A DNA stretch of 12,153 bases from Acidimicrobiaceae bacterium (GTDB lineage: Bacteria > Actinomycetota > Acidimicrobiia > Acidimicrobiales > Ilumatobacteraceae). Location: contig PMCN01000211.1 in NCBI GenBank assembly GCA_003154135.1, positions 238-12,390 of the forward strand, in the 5' to 3' direction. Each line of letters begins with the position of its first letter. Positions within the stretch are counted from its first letter, which is position 1. Below the pieces are notes generated by a model. It did not search any database. It saw nothing but the letters and a program-made list of their open reading frames with translations, and was not told the DNA's origin. Shown piece after piece: positions 6,499-12,153 of the stretch. The translations under genes were made by a program, and so were the position numbers.

Positions 6499-8145
6499 GT
6501 GCAGCGCTCGTTCGACGACCTCGGTACTCCTCTCGCCGATGTCACGTTCTGCGTGCTCGACATCGAGACCACCGGCAGCGACCGTGGCGGCGACACCATC
6601 ACCGAGATCGGCGTCGTGAAGGTGCGCGCCGGTGAGTGCCTGGGCACGATGGCCACGCTCGTGAACCCGGGGCGCGCCATCGCTCCGATGATCACCGTGC
6701 TCACCGGCATCACCGACAACATGGTCGCGCGGGCACCGAGCATCGACGCCGTGCTGCCCACGCTGCAGGAGTTCGTGGGCGACGCGGTCATCGTGGGTCA
6801 CAACGTCGGCTTCGACATGAGCTTCATCAACACCGCGCTGCGCCGCAGCGGACGCGAACCCTTCCGCGGCACCGTCATCGACACCCTGCCCCTCGCCCGA
6901 CGTCTCGTGCGCGACGAAGTCCCCGACTGCAAGCTCGGCACCCTCGCCAGCCGGCTACGGCTCTCGCACCGGCCCACGCACCGCGCACTCGACGACGCGC
7001 TGGCCACGGTCGACCTGCTGCACTTCCTGCTCGAACGTGCGGCGTCGCTCGGCGTGCTCGGTCTCGACGACCTGGTGGCGCTCCCCTCGATGGGCGCACA
7101 TCCGCAGGCCGGGAAGTTGAAGCTCACCCAGCAGCTCCCCCGTGCTCCCGGCGTCTATCGCTTCCTCGATGCTCGCGGCGAGGTGTTGTACGTGGGCAAG
7201 GCCACCAACCTTCGCCAGCGAGTGCGCAGCTACTTCTCCAGCGACGACCGCCGCAAGATCGGGCCGATGCTGCGCGAGACGCAGCGGCTCGCGCACAGCG
7301 TCACGCACGACGCACTCACCGCCGAGGTGCTCGAGTCGCGCTACCTCCACCACCTCAACCCGCGCTACAACAGCGTGGGCACCACGTGGCAGAAGTACTG
7401 CTACGTGCGCCTCACCACCGACGAGGCCTGGCCGCGACTGGTCATCGTCAACGACCCCGCTGCCACCGGTGTCCACCTCGGACCGCTGTCGTCGAAGGCC
7501 ATGGCCACCGGGGTCATCGAGGCCATCCAGTCGGCGCTCCCGATCCGGCGGTGCACCACGCGGCTGGGTCGAAGTCACCGGCCCGACCCACAGGCGACAC
7601 CCTGTCGCGGTGCCCAACTCGGCGTCGCGATGTGCCCGTGCGCCGGCGGCATCGACGAAGCCGCGTACTGGCGTGTCGTCGCACGCGCAGTGGCCGCGCT
7701 CACCACGTCGCCGCACCTCGTGCTCGAACCGCTCTGGCAGCGGGTGGAGGCACTCGCGCTCCAGCAGCGCTACGAGGAAGCTGCCCTCGCCCGCGACCGC
7801 GCGCAGGCCTTCGCCGCTGCGGTGGGGCGCCAGCGGTTGTTCGACCAGCTGCGCGCCGCGGGCGATCTGCAGGTGCAGCTGCAGCACACGGTGCTGCACA
7901 TCCGCGACGGTGTACTGATCGAGTCGGCGGGCGAGGGACAACTGCCCACCGGGCTCGAGCTTCCGCCGCCCGACACTGCGCGCTACCCGGCGCCGCTGCC
8001 CCGCCACGCGGCCGACGAGGTGCTGTGCCTCGCCCGCGCGATCGAACGTGCGAGCTACCACGCGCGGCTGCTCTGGTGCAGCGGCGAGTGGACCTGGCCC
8101 GCGACGCAGGTCCCGGAGGTCACCCGGCTCGGCGCGGCCGCCTGA
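6499..8145 (+). CDS. DEDD 3'-5' exonuclease / GIY-YIG endonuclease fusion (DnaQ-UvrC-like, Rv2191 type)
   Basis: Predicted DNA repair nuclease of 548 residues from the GTG at 6499. The N-terminal DnaQ-like domain (about 14-180) has all three Exo motifs: DIETTG with Asp21/Glu23, GHNVGFD with His101/Asp106, and HRALDDA with His161/Asp166 (DEDDh type). The GIY-YIG domain (about 213-292) has GVYRF, YVGKATNLRQRVRSYF with Arg241, Glu279 and NPRYN. After a conserved middle region, residues 415-442 (ALQQRYEEAALARDRAQAF) resemble a UVR motif. The RNase H-like second nuclease and HhH domains of UvrC are absent, so only one incision site is predicted. TTG at 6463 and GTG at 6475 are alternative starts; 6499 is preferred because GGTGGA lies just upstream and little sequence precedes the Exo domain. 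It is convergent with thrB, 24 bp away. Confidence 0.88.
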   Translation: MQRSFDDLGTPLADVTFCVLDIETTGSDRGGDTITEIGVVKVRAGECLGTMATLVNPGRAIAPMITVLTGITDNMVARAPSIDAVLPTLQEFVGDAVIVGHNVGFDMSFINTALRRSGREPFRGTVIDTLPLARRLVRDEVPDCKLGTLASRLRLSHRPTHRALDDALATVDLLHFLLERAASLGVLGLDDLVALPSMGAHPQAGKLKLTQQLPRAPGVYRFLDARGEVLYVGKATNLRQRVRSYFSSDDRRKIGPMLRETQRLAHSVTHDALTAEVLESRYLHHLNPRYNSVGTTWQKYCYVRLTTDEAWPRLVIVNDPAATGVHLGPLSSKAMATGVIEAIQSALPIRRCTTRLGRSHRPDPQATPCRGAQLGVAMCPCAGGIDEAAYWRVVARAVAALTTSPHLVLEPLWQRVEALALQQRYEEAALARDRAQAFAAAVGRQRLFDQLRAAGDLQVQLQHTVLHIRDGVLIESAGEGQLPTGLELPPPDTARYPAPLPRHAADEVLCLARAIERASYHARLLWCSGEWTWPATQVPEVTRLGAAA

Positions 8146-8169
8146 CCGACGCCCACCGACGCCTTAGTG

Positions 8170-9009
8170 CTAGCGGCGATCGCGGGCTTCGATCACCGCG
8201 CCGGCGTGATCGATGCGCAGCACCTTCGTGTGGCCGTCGGCGGGGAGCGCAGCGGCCAGCGCCTCGGCCTCGTCGACCGCGCACATGGCGGCCACCGTGG
8301 GGCCCGAGCCGCTGAGCCACGCTGCCCAGGCGCCCGCATCGAGCGCCGCCTGCAGCGCGCGGTGCGATGGCTCGGCGGCGGTGAGGCGCGCCGGTTGGTG
8401 CACGCGATCGCGGGTGGCCTCGCGCAGCGCCTGCACCTCGCCGGCAGCGAGCGCGGCTACCAGCAGCGCGGTGTGGCCGATGTTGAACACCGCGTCGGCC
8501 ATGGTGATGTCGTGGCGCAGCCGCGTGCGCGACTCGTCGGTCGACGTGACGAAGCCGGGCACCCACATCACCATCGCCGGATCGAACGTCATCGGCACCC
8601 GCACCGCCACACCGCCGGCCGTGGCCACGACACCGCCGTACAGCGATGCCGCGGCGTTGTCGGCATGACCCTCGAGCTCGGCCGCCACCCGCAGCAACTG
8701 CGGCAGCGCCGCTCGCAACGCCTCAGGATCGTCGCCATGCCGCTGCGCGTGCGCGGCCACGAGTCCGCCCACTCGCACAGCCCCGCTGAACCCCATTCCC
8801 CTCCCGACTGGGATGGGCGACCGCACCCACACGTCACCCTCGCCGCCGCCGCGCCGGAAGGCCACGGTGGCTGGGTGGTGCTCGTCGGCAGGCTGCACAC
8901 CGTCGGGCGCGGGGCCGGCGCCCACCTCGGCATACAGCGACAGCGCCATGCCCAACGCGTCGAAGCCGGGTCCGAGGTTGGCCGACGATGCCGGCACGCG
9001 GACGAGCAT
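8170..9009 (-). CDS. thrB: Homoserine kinase ThrB (GHMP kinase) with variant ATP loop
   Basis: Cytoplasmic enzyme that phosphorylates L-homoserine in threonine synthesis; 279 residues from the ATG at 9009, slightly short for ThrB. Family marks are RVPASSANLGPGFDALG (residues 4-20), the phosphate loop PVGRGMGFSGA (67-77), ELEGHADNAAASLYGG (111-126), TSTDESRTRL (155-164) and the C-terminal SGSGPTVAAM (233-242). The loop departs from the usual GHMP pattern G-L-G-S-S-A: here Phe74 replaces the first serine and Gly76 the alanine, while Ser75 is kept. The start overlaps the trpD stop by one base (TGATG), so translation is probably coupled. No thrA, thrC or hom gene is in view. Another GHMP kinase is possible but the ThrB motifs make that unlikely. 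Confidence 0.92.
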   Translation of the reverse strand: MLVRVPASSANLGPGFDALGMALSLYAEVGAGPAPDGVQPADEHHPATVAFRRGGGEGDVWVRSPIPVGRGMGFSGAVRVGGLVAAHAQRHGDDPEALRAALPQLLRVAAELEGHADNAAASLYGGVVATAGGVAVRVPMTFDPAMVMWVPGFVTSTDESRTRLRHDITMADAVFNIGHTALLVAALAAGEVQALREATRDRVHQPARLTAAEPSHRALQAALDAGAWAAWLSGSGPTVAAMCAVDEAEALAAALPADGHTKVLRIDHAGAVIEARDRR

Positions 9010-10070
9010 CAGTGGCCGTAGGTCTCGGCGGCCGCTTGCGAGACTTCGACGAAACGGTCGAGCGTCGATGCGGCGCGACCGGAGTCGATCGAGTGCGCTG
9101 CCTGCACGAGCCCGGCCTCGAGCGAGTCGGCGACACCGGCCACCACCAGTGCCGCAGCTGCGTTGAGCACCACGATGTTGCGGTGCGCGCCGTGCTCGCC
9201 GGCCATCACGCGACGCACGTACTGCGCGTTCACCGCGGGCGTGTCGCCCACCAGTTCGTCGGGGATCGCGGGCGCGAGGCCGAGCTCGACGGGGTCGACC
9301 GTGAACGTGCGCACCACGTCGTCGTCGAGCGCGAGCACCGTGGACTCGCCGGTGGTGGTGAGCTCGTCGAGGCCGTTGCCGTGCACCACCCAGGCGCGGT
9401 GCGAGCCGTGCAGGCGCAGCGAGGCCAGCATGCGCTCGGCCACCGCCGGGTTGGCGACGCCGATGAGCTGGCGCCGCACACGGCCCGGGTTCGCCATGGG
9501 GCCGAGCAGGTTGAACACCGTGGGGATGCCGATCTCGCGGCGGCTCGGCGCGGCGAAGCGGAACGCCGGGTGGTAGCGGGGCGCGAGGCAGAAGCCGATG
9601 CCCGCCTCCTCCACGCACTGGCGCACGCCCTCCGGTGCCAGCTCGACGGCGACGCCGAGGGCCTCCAGCACGTCGGCCGTGCCGCACTTCGAGCTCGCCG
9701 CACGTGCACCGTGCTTGCACACCGGCACGCCTGCTCCGGCCGCGACGATGGCGGCCATGGTGCTGACGTTGACGCTGTGGCTGCGGTCGCCGCCTGTTCC
9801 CACGATGTCGATGGCGCGGTTGCGCAGGTCGTCGGACAGGGGCACGGTGGTGCTGGCGGCGAGCACGGCGTCGAGCAGGCCGCTGATCTCCTCCGGCGAC
9901 TCGCCCTTCGCGCGCAGCGCCACCACGAACGCGATGAGCTGCGCCGCAGTTGCCTCGCCGCTGAGGATGGTGGCCATTGCGGCACGCGCGTGCGACGCGG
10001 GCAGGTCGCGACGTTCGATCAGCTCGGTGAGGAGCGCGGGCCAACCTCCGAGTTCGTCGATGTCAGTCAT
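9009..10070 (-). CDS. trpD: Anthranilate phosphoribosyltransferase TrpD
   Basis: Cytoplasmic enzyme joining anthranilate to PRPP, the second step of tryptophan synthesis. The ATG at 10070 gives 353 residues, the usual size. Motifs in order are the PRPP loop GTGGDRSHSVNVST (91-104), KHGARAASSKCGTADVLEALG (119-139, anthranilate/PRPP contact region), NLLGPMANP (187-195), and the metal-binding Asp235/Glu236 in GNGLDELTTTGES. The N-terminal helical domain (1-70) is intact. An open frame runs upstream to 10214 but overlaps whiB in another frame and is not needed. The gene starts 11 bp after whiB and shares one base with thrB, so whiB-trpD-thrB are probably one transcript. No other trp gene is nearby, so trpD is detached from the rest of the pathway. 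Confidence 0.95.
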   Translation of the reverse strand: MTDIDELGGWPALLTELIERRDLPASHARAAMATILSGEATAAQLIAFVVALRAKGESPEEISGLLDAVLAASTTVPLSDDLRNRAIDIVGTGGDRSHSVNVSTMAAIVAAGAGVPVCKHGARAASSKCGTADVLEALGVAVELAPEGVRQCVEEAGIGFCLAPRYHPAFRFAAPSRREIGIPTVFNLLGPMANPGRVRRQLIGVANPAVAERMLASLRLHGSHRAWVVHGNGLDELTTTGESTVLALDDDVVRTFTVDPVELGLAPAIPDELVGDTPAVNAQYVRRVMAGEHGAHRNIVVLNAAAALVVAGVADSLEAGLVQAAHSIDSGRAASTLDRFVEVSQAAAETYGH

Positions 10071-10081
10071 GAATGATGAGG

Positions 10082-10321
10082 CTAGGCAGTGCGACGGCGC
10101 TGGCGGATCATCCGCCGCCGCTCGCGCTCGGTGGCGCCGCCCCAGACGCCTGCCTTCTCGCGCACCTGCAGTGCGTATTCGAGGCATGCGACGCGCACGC
10201 CGCACTCGGCGCACACGCCCTTCGCCTCGAGCGCTTCATCCTCGTCGTCAGGGTAGAAGACGCTGGGTTCCAGCCCCCGACATGCCCCGAGTTGCCGCCA
10301 CATGATCTCTTTGGCCGACAC
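10082..10321 (-). CDS. WhiB-family iron-sulfur transcriptional regulator
   Basis: Small actinobacterial regulator binding a [4Fe-4S] cluster and acting with the primary sigma factor. The 79 residues contain the four ligands Cys14, Cys37, Cys40 and Cys46 (spacing CX22CX2CX5C), the FYP motif after the first cysteine, the GVWGG turn (58-62), and an Arg-rich C-terminus (RERRRMIRQRRR) that should bind DNA. The GTG at 10321 is used; an ATG at 10303 with AAAGAG just upstream would give 73 residues and is a real alternative. Which WhiB subclass it belongs to cannot be told by eye. It is followed after 11 bp by trpD. The 126 bp upstream contain the AT-rich palindrome described separately, a candidate control site. 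Confidence 0.93.
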   Translation of the reverse strand: MSAKEIMWRQLGACRGLEPSVFYPDDEDEALEAKGVCAECGVRVACLEYALQVREKAGVWGGATERERRRMIRQRRRTA

Positions 10322-10410
10322 GACTTCTCAGTCCCCCGTTGTGTGTGGCTGCCGATCAGACCGACAGCGATCCTGAATCTAGGGGCGCTCCGCGGGGGTC
10401 CGCCAGGGGC

Positions 10411-10424
10411 AATTTGTGACAATT
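10411..10424. promoter_or_regulatory. AT-rich palindrome upstream of whiB, candidate operator
   Basis: AATTTGTGACAATT contains the perfect 9-bp palindrome TTGTGACAA (10414-10422, central G) and is bounded by AATT on both sides. It is one of the few AT-rich spots in this GC-rich window and lies about 90 bp upstream of the whiB start, in the 126-bp gap after DUF3501. A TAGATT (minus strand, 10381-10376) could be a -10 element, but no good -35 is spaced with it. Regulatory role is inference. Confidence 0.35.
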
Positions 10425-10447
10425 CTGCGCGCTGGGCTGGACGACCG

Positions 10448-11053
10448 TCAGGGCTCGCCGCGCAGATCGGCAAGCAGTTCACTCACGGTGACAGGGGCGA
10501 GAACGACGGCCTCGAGGTACTCGGGATGGTCGACCGCCAGCACCACGCCGTCGCCGAACGCGGCCACCTGCGCAGGCGTGAACCGGAAGTGGATGAAGTG
10601 CACCGCGGCCGTGACATCTGCACGGGTGAGCTGACTGGCGTGCTGCGCCTCGACGGTGCTGCGCACCTCGCTGCCGTCGGCCAGCCGGAACACCAGGGCG
10701 TGCTCGATGCCGACGAGCTTCGGCAGCCATTCGCGCACCTGTTCGTCGGTGGTGAGCTCGAGGAACAAGGTGGCGCAGAGCTGGCCCGGCTCGGGGATCA
10801 TCGGGTTGTAGACGGCCAGCTCGTCCTCGATGCCCTGGTCGGTGAGGATGTGCTCGACGCGGGCCATCTCCTGCACCTGGAAGCGCATCGTGTCGCGGTT
10901 CTCGAACACGAGGGTGACGACGGTGCCGACGTGCACGCGGCGGCGACGCTTGAGCTCGATGACCCGGGTGCGGAACTCGACACGCTCTCGTTCGTAGGCC
11001 CGGGCGTCGGCGATGTCGGCCAGGGTGAGCTTGCGGGAGCCGACCGCGCTCAT
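10448..11053 (-). CDS. DUF3501-family protein
   Basis: A 201-residue soluble protein of the DUF3501 family, biochemical function unknown. Typical features are an N-terminal basic helix (YERERVEFRTRVIELKRRRR, residues 20-39), then VTLVFENRDTMRFQVQEMAR (46-65), the VYNPMIPEPGQLCATLFLEL block (81-100), and a conserved VHFIHFRFTP (151-160). There is no signal peptide or membrane segment. The start ATG at 11053 overlaps the stop of the upstream iron-sulfur gene by 4 bp (ATGA), so the two are translationally coupled. In many bacteria DUF3501 genes follow a CCG-domain iron-sulfur gene and rubrerythrin, linking it to peroxide or redox defence; that is known as an association only. The gene ends 127 bp before the whiB start, which probably has its own promoter. 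Confidence 0.92.
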   Translation of the reverse strand: MSAVGSRKLTLADIADARAYERERVEFRTRVIELKRRRRVHVGTVVTLVFENRDTMRFQVQEMARVEHILTDQGIEDELAVYNPMIPEPGQLCATLFLELTTDEQVREWLPKLVGIEHALVFRLADGSEVRSTVEAQHASQLTRADVTAAVHFIHFRFTPAQVAAFGDGVVLAVDHPEYLEAVVLAPVTVSELLADLRGEP

Positions 11054-12153
11054 CGGTGCTCACCCTCCTCGGGGATGCCGTAGGCGCGGGCGATGAGCTG
11101 CAGCGGGTGCATGGGGGTCTCACCGGTCTGCTCGGTGATGGCCGTGTTGGCCAGGTGGCAGTCGCCGGCGATGACGTCGCCACCGGCCTTGCGGATCTCG
11201 GCCGCGAGCTTGCCCGCGATGGGGATGCTGATGTCGGTGTTCTCGGCACGCAGGCCCCACATGCCGTCGATGCCGCTGCACTGCTGCACCAGCTTCACCT
11301 TGGCCCCGGTGAGCTTGATGAGGTCGCGACTCTTGAGGCCGATGTTCTGGGCCTTCAGGTGACAGGGCGTGTGGTAGGTGACGGTGCCCGGCACGAAGCC
11401 GGTGAAGTCGGTGTCGAGCACGGTGCCTTCGGCCTTGTGCAACTTCATCAGGTACTCGGACGCGTCGAACGTGTGCTCCGACACGAGCGTCGCGTCGTCG
11501 CCGCCCACGTAGTCGATGTAGTCCTTCTTGAGCACGTATCCGCATGTGGGCTGGGGCACCACGATGTCCTGGCCCTTGCGCACCGCCGCGGCGAGCGCCT
11601 TCACGTTCTTCGTCGCGACCTTGGTGAACTGCTCGACGTCGCCGCTGTGCAGCCACGGCGCGCCGCAGCAGCTGGTGCCTTCGGCGAGCCCGCATTCGAC
11701 GCCGTTGCGCTCGTACACCCTCACCAGGTCGTGACCGATCTGTGGCTGCTGGTACTCGACGAGACAGGTGGGGAACACGGCCACACGGCCCTGACGCTTG
11801 GCGATGCGCACCTTCGGGCGCTGCTTGAACCACGTCGTGAACCGCTGGCGGGCATAAGGCGGCAGCAGGCGCACGGCCGAGACCCCGGAGGCCACCTCGA
11901 TCGCCTTGCGGACGAGCGAGCCGCTCTTCGCGCCCACCATCTTGTTGGCGAGCGGCGCGGCCATGGTGGCGGCGCGACCCATGAGGTCGGTGTGTCCCAT
12001 GACGGCGTTGGTGACGCGGTCGCGCACGGACACCTGGTGGTTGCTGTGGCGCATCGCGTCGGCGCGCAGCATGAGTCGCGGGAAGTCGATGGCCCACTCG
12101 TGCAGGTCGGGGATGTACGGGCAGTTGACGTAGCAGAGCTTGCACTGGAAGCA
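11050..12153 (-). CDS. CCG-domain iron-sulfur protein (heterodisulfide reductase-related/GlpC-like), 5'-truncated by the window edge
   Basis: Electron-transfer protein related to GlpC and HdrB/D; 367 residues are visible and the frame is open to the right edge, so the ATG at 12072 is internal. Counting from the edge, a ferredoxin-type cluster sequence CFQCKLCYVNCPY gives Cys1, Cys4, Cys7 and Cys11, presumably the second of two [4Fe-4S] motifs. The first CCG domain has Cys130, CCG at 162-164 and Cys204 in QPTCGY. The second has Cys264 in TPCHLK, then QCSGIDG with Cys292 where classic members have CCG, and Cys332 in GDCHLAN. The CSG variant is, as I recall, normal for the rubrerythrin-linked subgroup. 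It is translationally coupled to DUF3501. The partner that passes electrons is not visible; rubrerythrin may lie just outside. Confidence 0.9.
   Translation of the reverse strand, partial: CFQCKLCYVNCPYIPDLHEWAIDFPRLMLRADAMRHSNHQVSVRDRVTNAVMGHTDLMGRAATMAAPLANKMVGAKSGSLVRKAIEVASGVSAVRLLPPYARQRFTTWFKQRPKVRIAKRQGRVAVFPTCLVEYQQPQIGHDLVRVYERNGVECGLAEGTSCCGAPWLHSGDVEQFTKVATKNVKALAAAVRKGQDIVVPQPTCGYVLKKDYIDYVGGDDATLVSEHTFDASEYLMKLHKAEGTVLDTDFTGFVPGTVTYHTPCHLKAQNIGLKSRDLIKLTGAKVKLVQQCSGIDGMWGLRAENTDISIPIAGKLAAEIRKAGGDVIAGDCHLANTAITEQTGETPMHPLQLIARAYGIPEEGEHR
11063..11070 (-). promoter_or_regulatory. Shine-Dalgarno for DUF3501 within the end of the iron-sulfur gene
   Basis: GAGGAGGG on the minus strand, 9 nt before the ATG at 11053. 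It is the strongest ribosome-binding site in the window. It lies inside the last codons of the upstream gene and supports the overlapping start of DUF3501. Confidence 0.75.

Noticed and set aside
6457..6801. N-terminal extension of the NYN frame up to 6801
   Set aside because: It lies antisense to the exonuclease domain with its DIETTG motif; residues are His/Arg-rich without family match.
6636..8315. 559-residue frame overlapping the exonuclease/GIY-YIG gene
   Set aside because: It is a same-strand alternative frame of low complexity; the true frame has all Exo and GIY-YIG motifs.
10071..10214. Upstream extension of TrpD into whiB
   Set aside because: It overlaps whiB in a different frame, and TrpD is full length from 10070.
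10382..10410. GC-rich partial dyad upstream of whiB as a terminator for the DUF3501 unit
   Set aside because: Only about 4 bp pair cleanly (GGCG/CGCC) around a long loop, and no U-tract follows.
10073..11083. 336-residue plus-strand frame
   Set aside because: It is antisense to whiB and DUF3501, both recognised with confidence.

Overview
The window is GC-rich, densely packed bacterial chromosome, mostly on the minus strand. Three things point to an actinobacterium: a WhiB-family regulator, a PimB'-type glycosyltransferase next to a TB16.3-like SRPBCC protein, and a DnaQ/GIY-YIG fusion next to trpD. A lineage such as Acidimicrobiia is plausible, but that is inference. No rRNA, tRNA, CRISPR array, transposase or phage gene is visible. 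Nothing looks like a recently acquired island.

Layout. (1) 3-629 (+): the 3' part of a secreted, probably lipid-anchored, trypsin-like serine protease, cut by the left edge. (2) 683-6456 (-): seven genes in one direction. In transcription order these are a coiled-coil/NYN-domain RNase-like protein, a 64-residue CxxC/CxxC protein, queG (epoxyqueuosine reductase), a PimB'-like mannosyltransferase, a four-helix membrane protein, an SRPBCC lipid-binding-fold protein, and a ROK glucokinase. Most junctions overlap or are within about 10 bp. The exception is the 125-bp gap after the NYN gene, which holds a 19-bp tandem repeat that forms a strong hairpin. (3) 6499-8145 (+): a DEDD exonuclease/GIY-YIG endonuclease fusion, divergent from the NYN gene. 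(4) 8170-10321 (-): whiB, trpD and thrB, tightly packed and probably one transcript. (5) 10448-12153 (-): a cysteine-rich CCG-domain iron-sulfur protein, cut by the right edge, overlapping a DUF3501 gene. This pair usually travels with rubrerythrin.

How the genes relate. Regions 2-4 resemble an old actinobacterial neighbourhood. From memory, M. tuberculosis has the SRPBCC protein Rv2185c, PimB' Rv2188c, the exonuclease/GIY-YIG protein Rv2191 and trpD Rv2192c close together, and Streptomyces has a ROK glucokinase in a comparable locus. The shared theme may be envelope mannolipid synthesis and sugar phosphorylation, with nucleic-acid enzymes alongside. Three short tandem repeats are the least ordinary DNA here: 15-bp units inside queG, 12-bp units at the start of the NYN gene, and 19-bp units in the NYN/CxxC gap. 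No stretch over 300 bases lacks a gene. The two convergent junctions (630-682 and 8146-8169) hold no convincing terminator.
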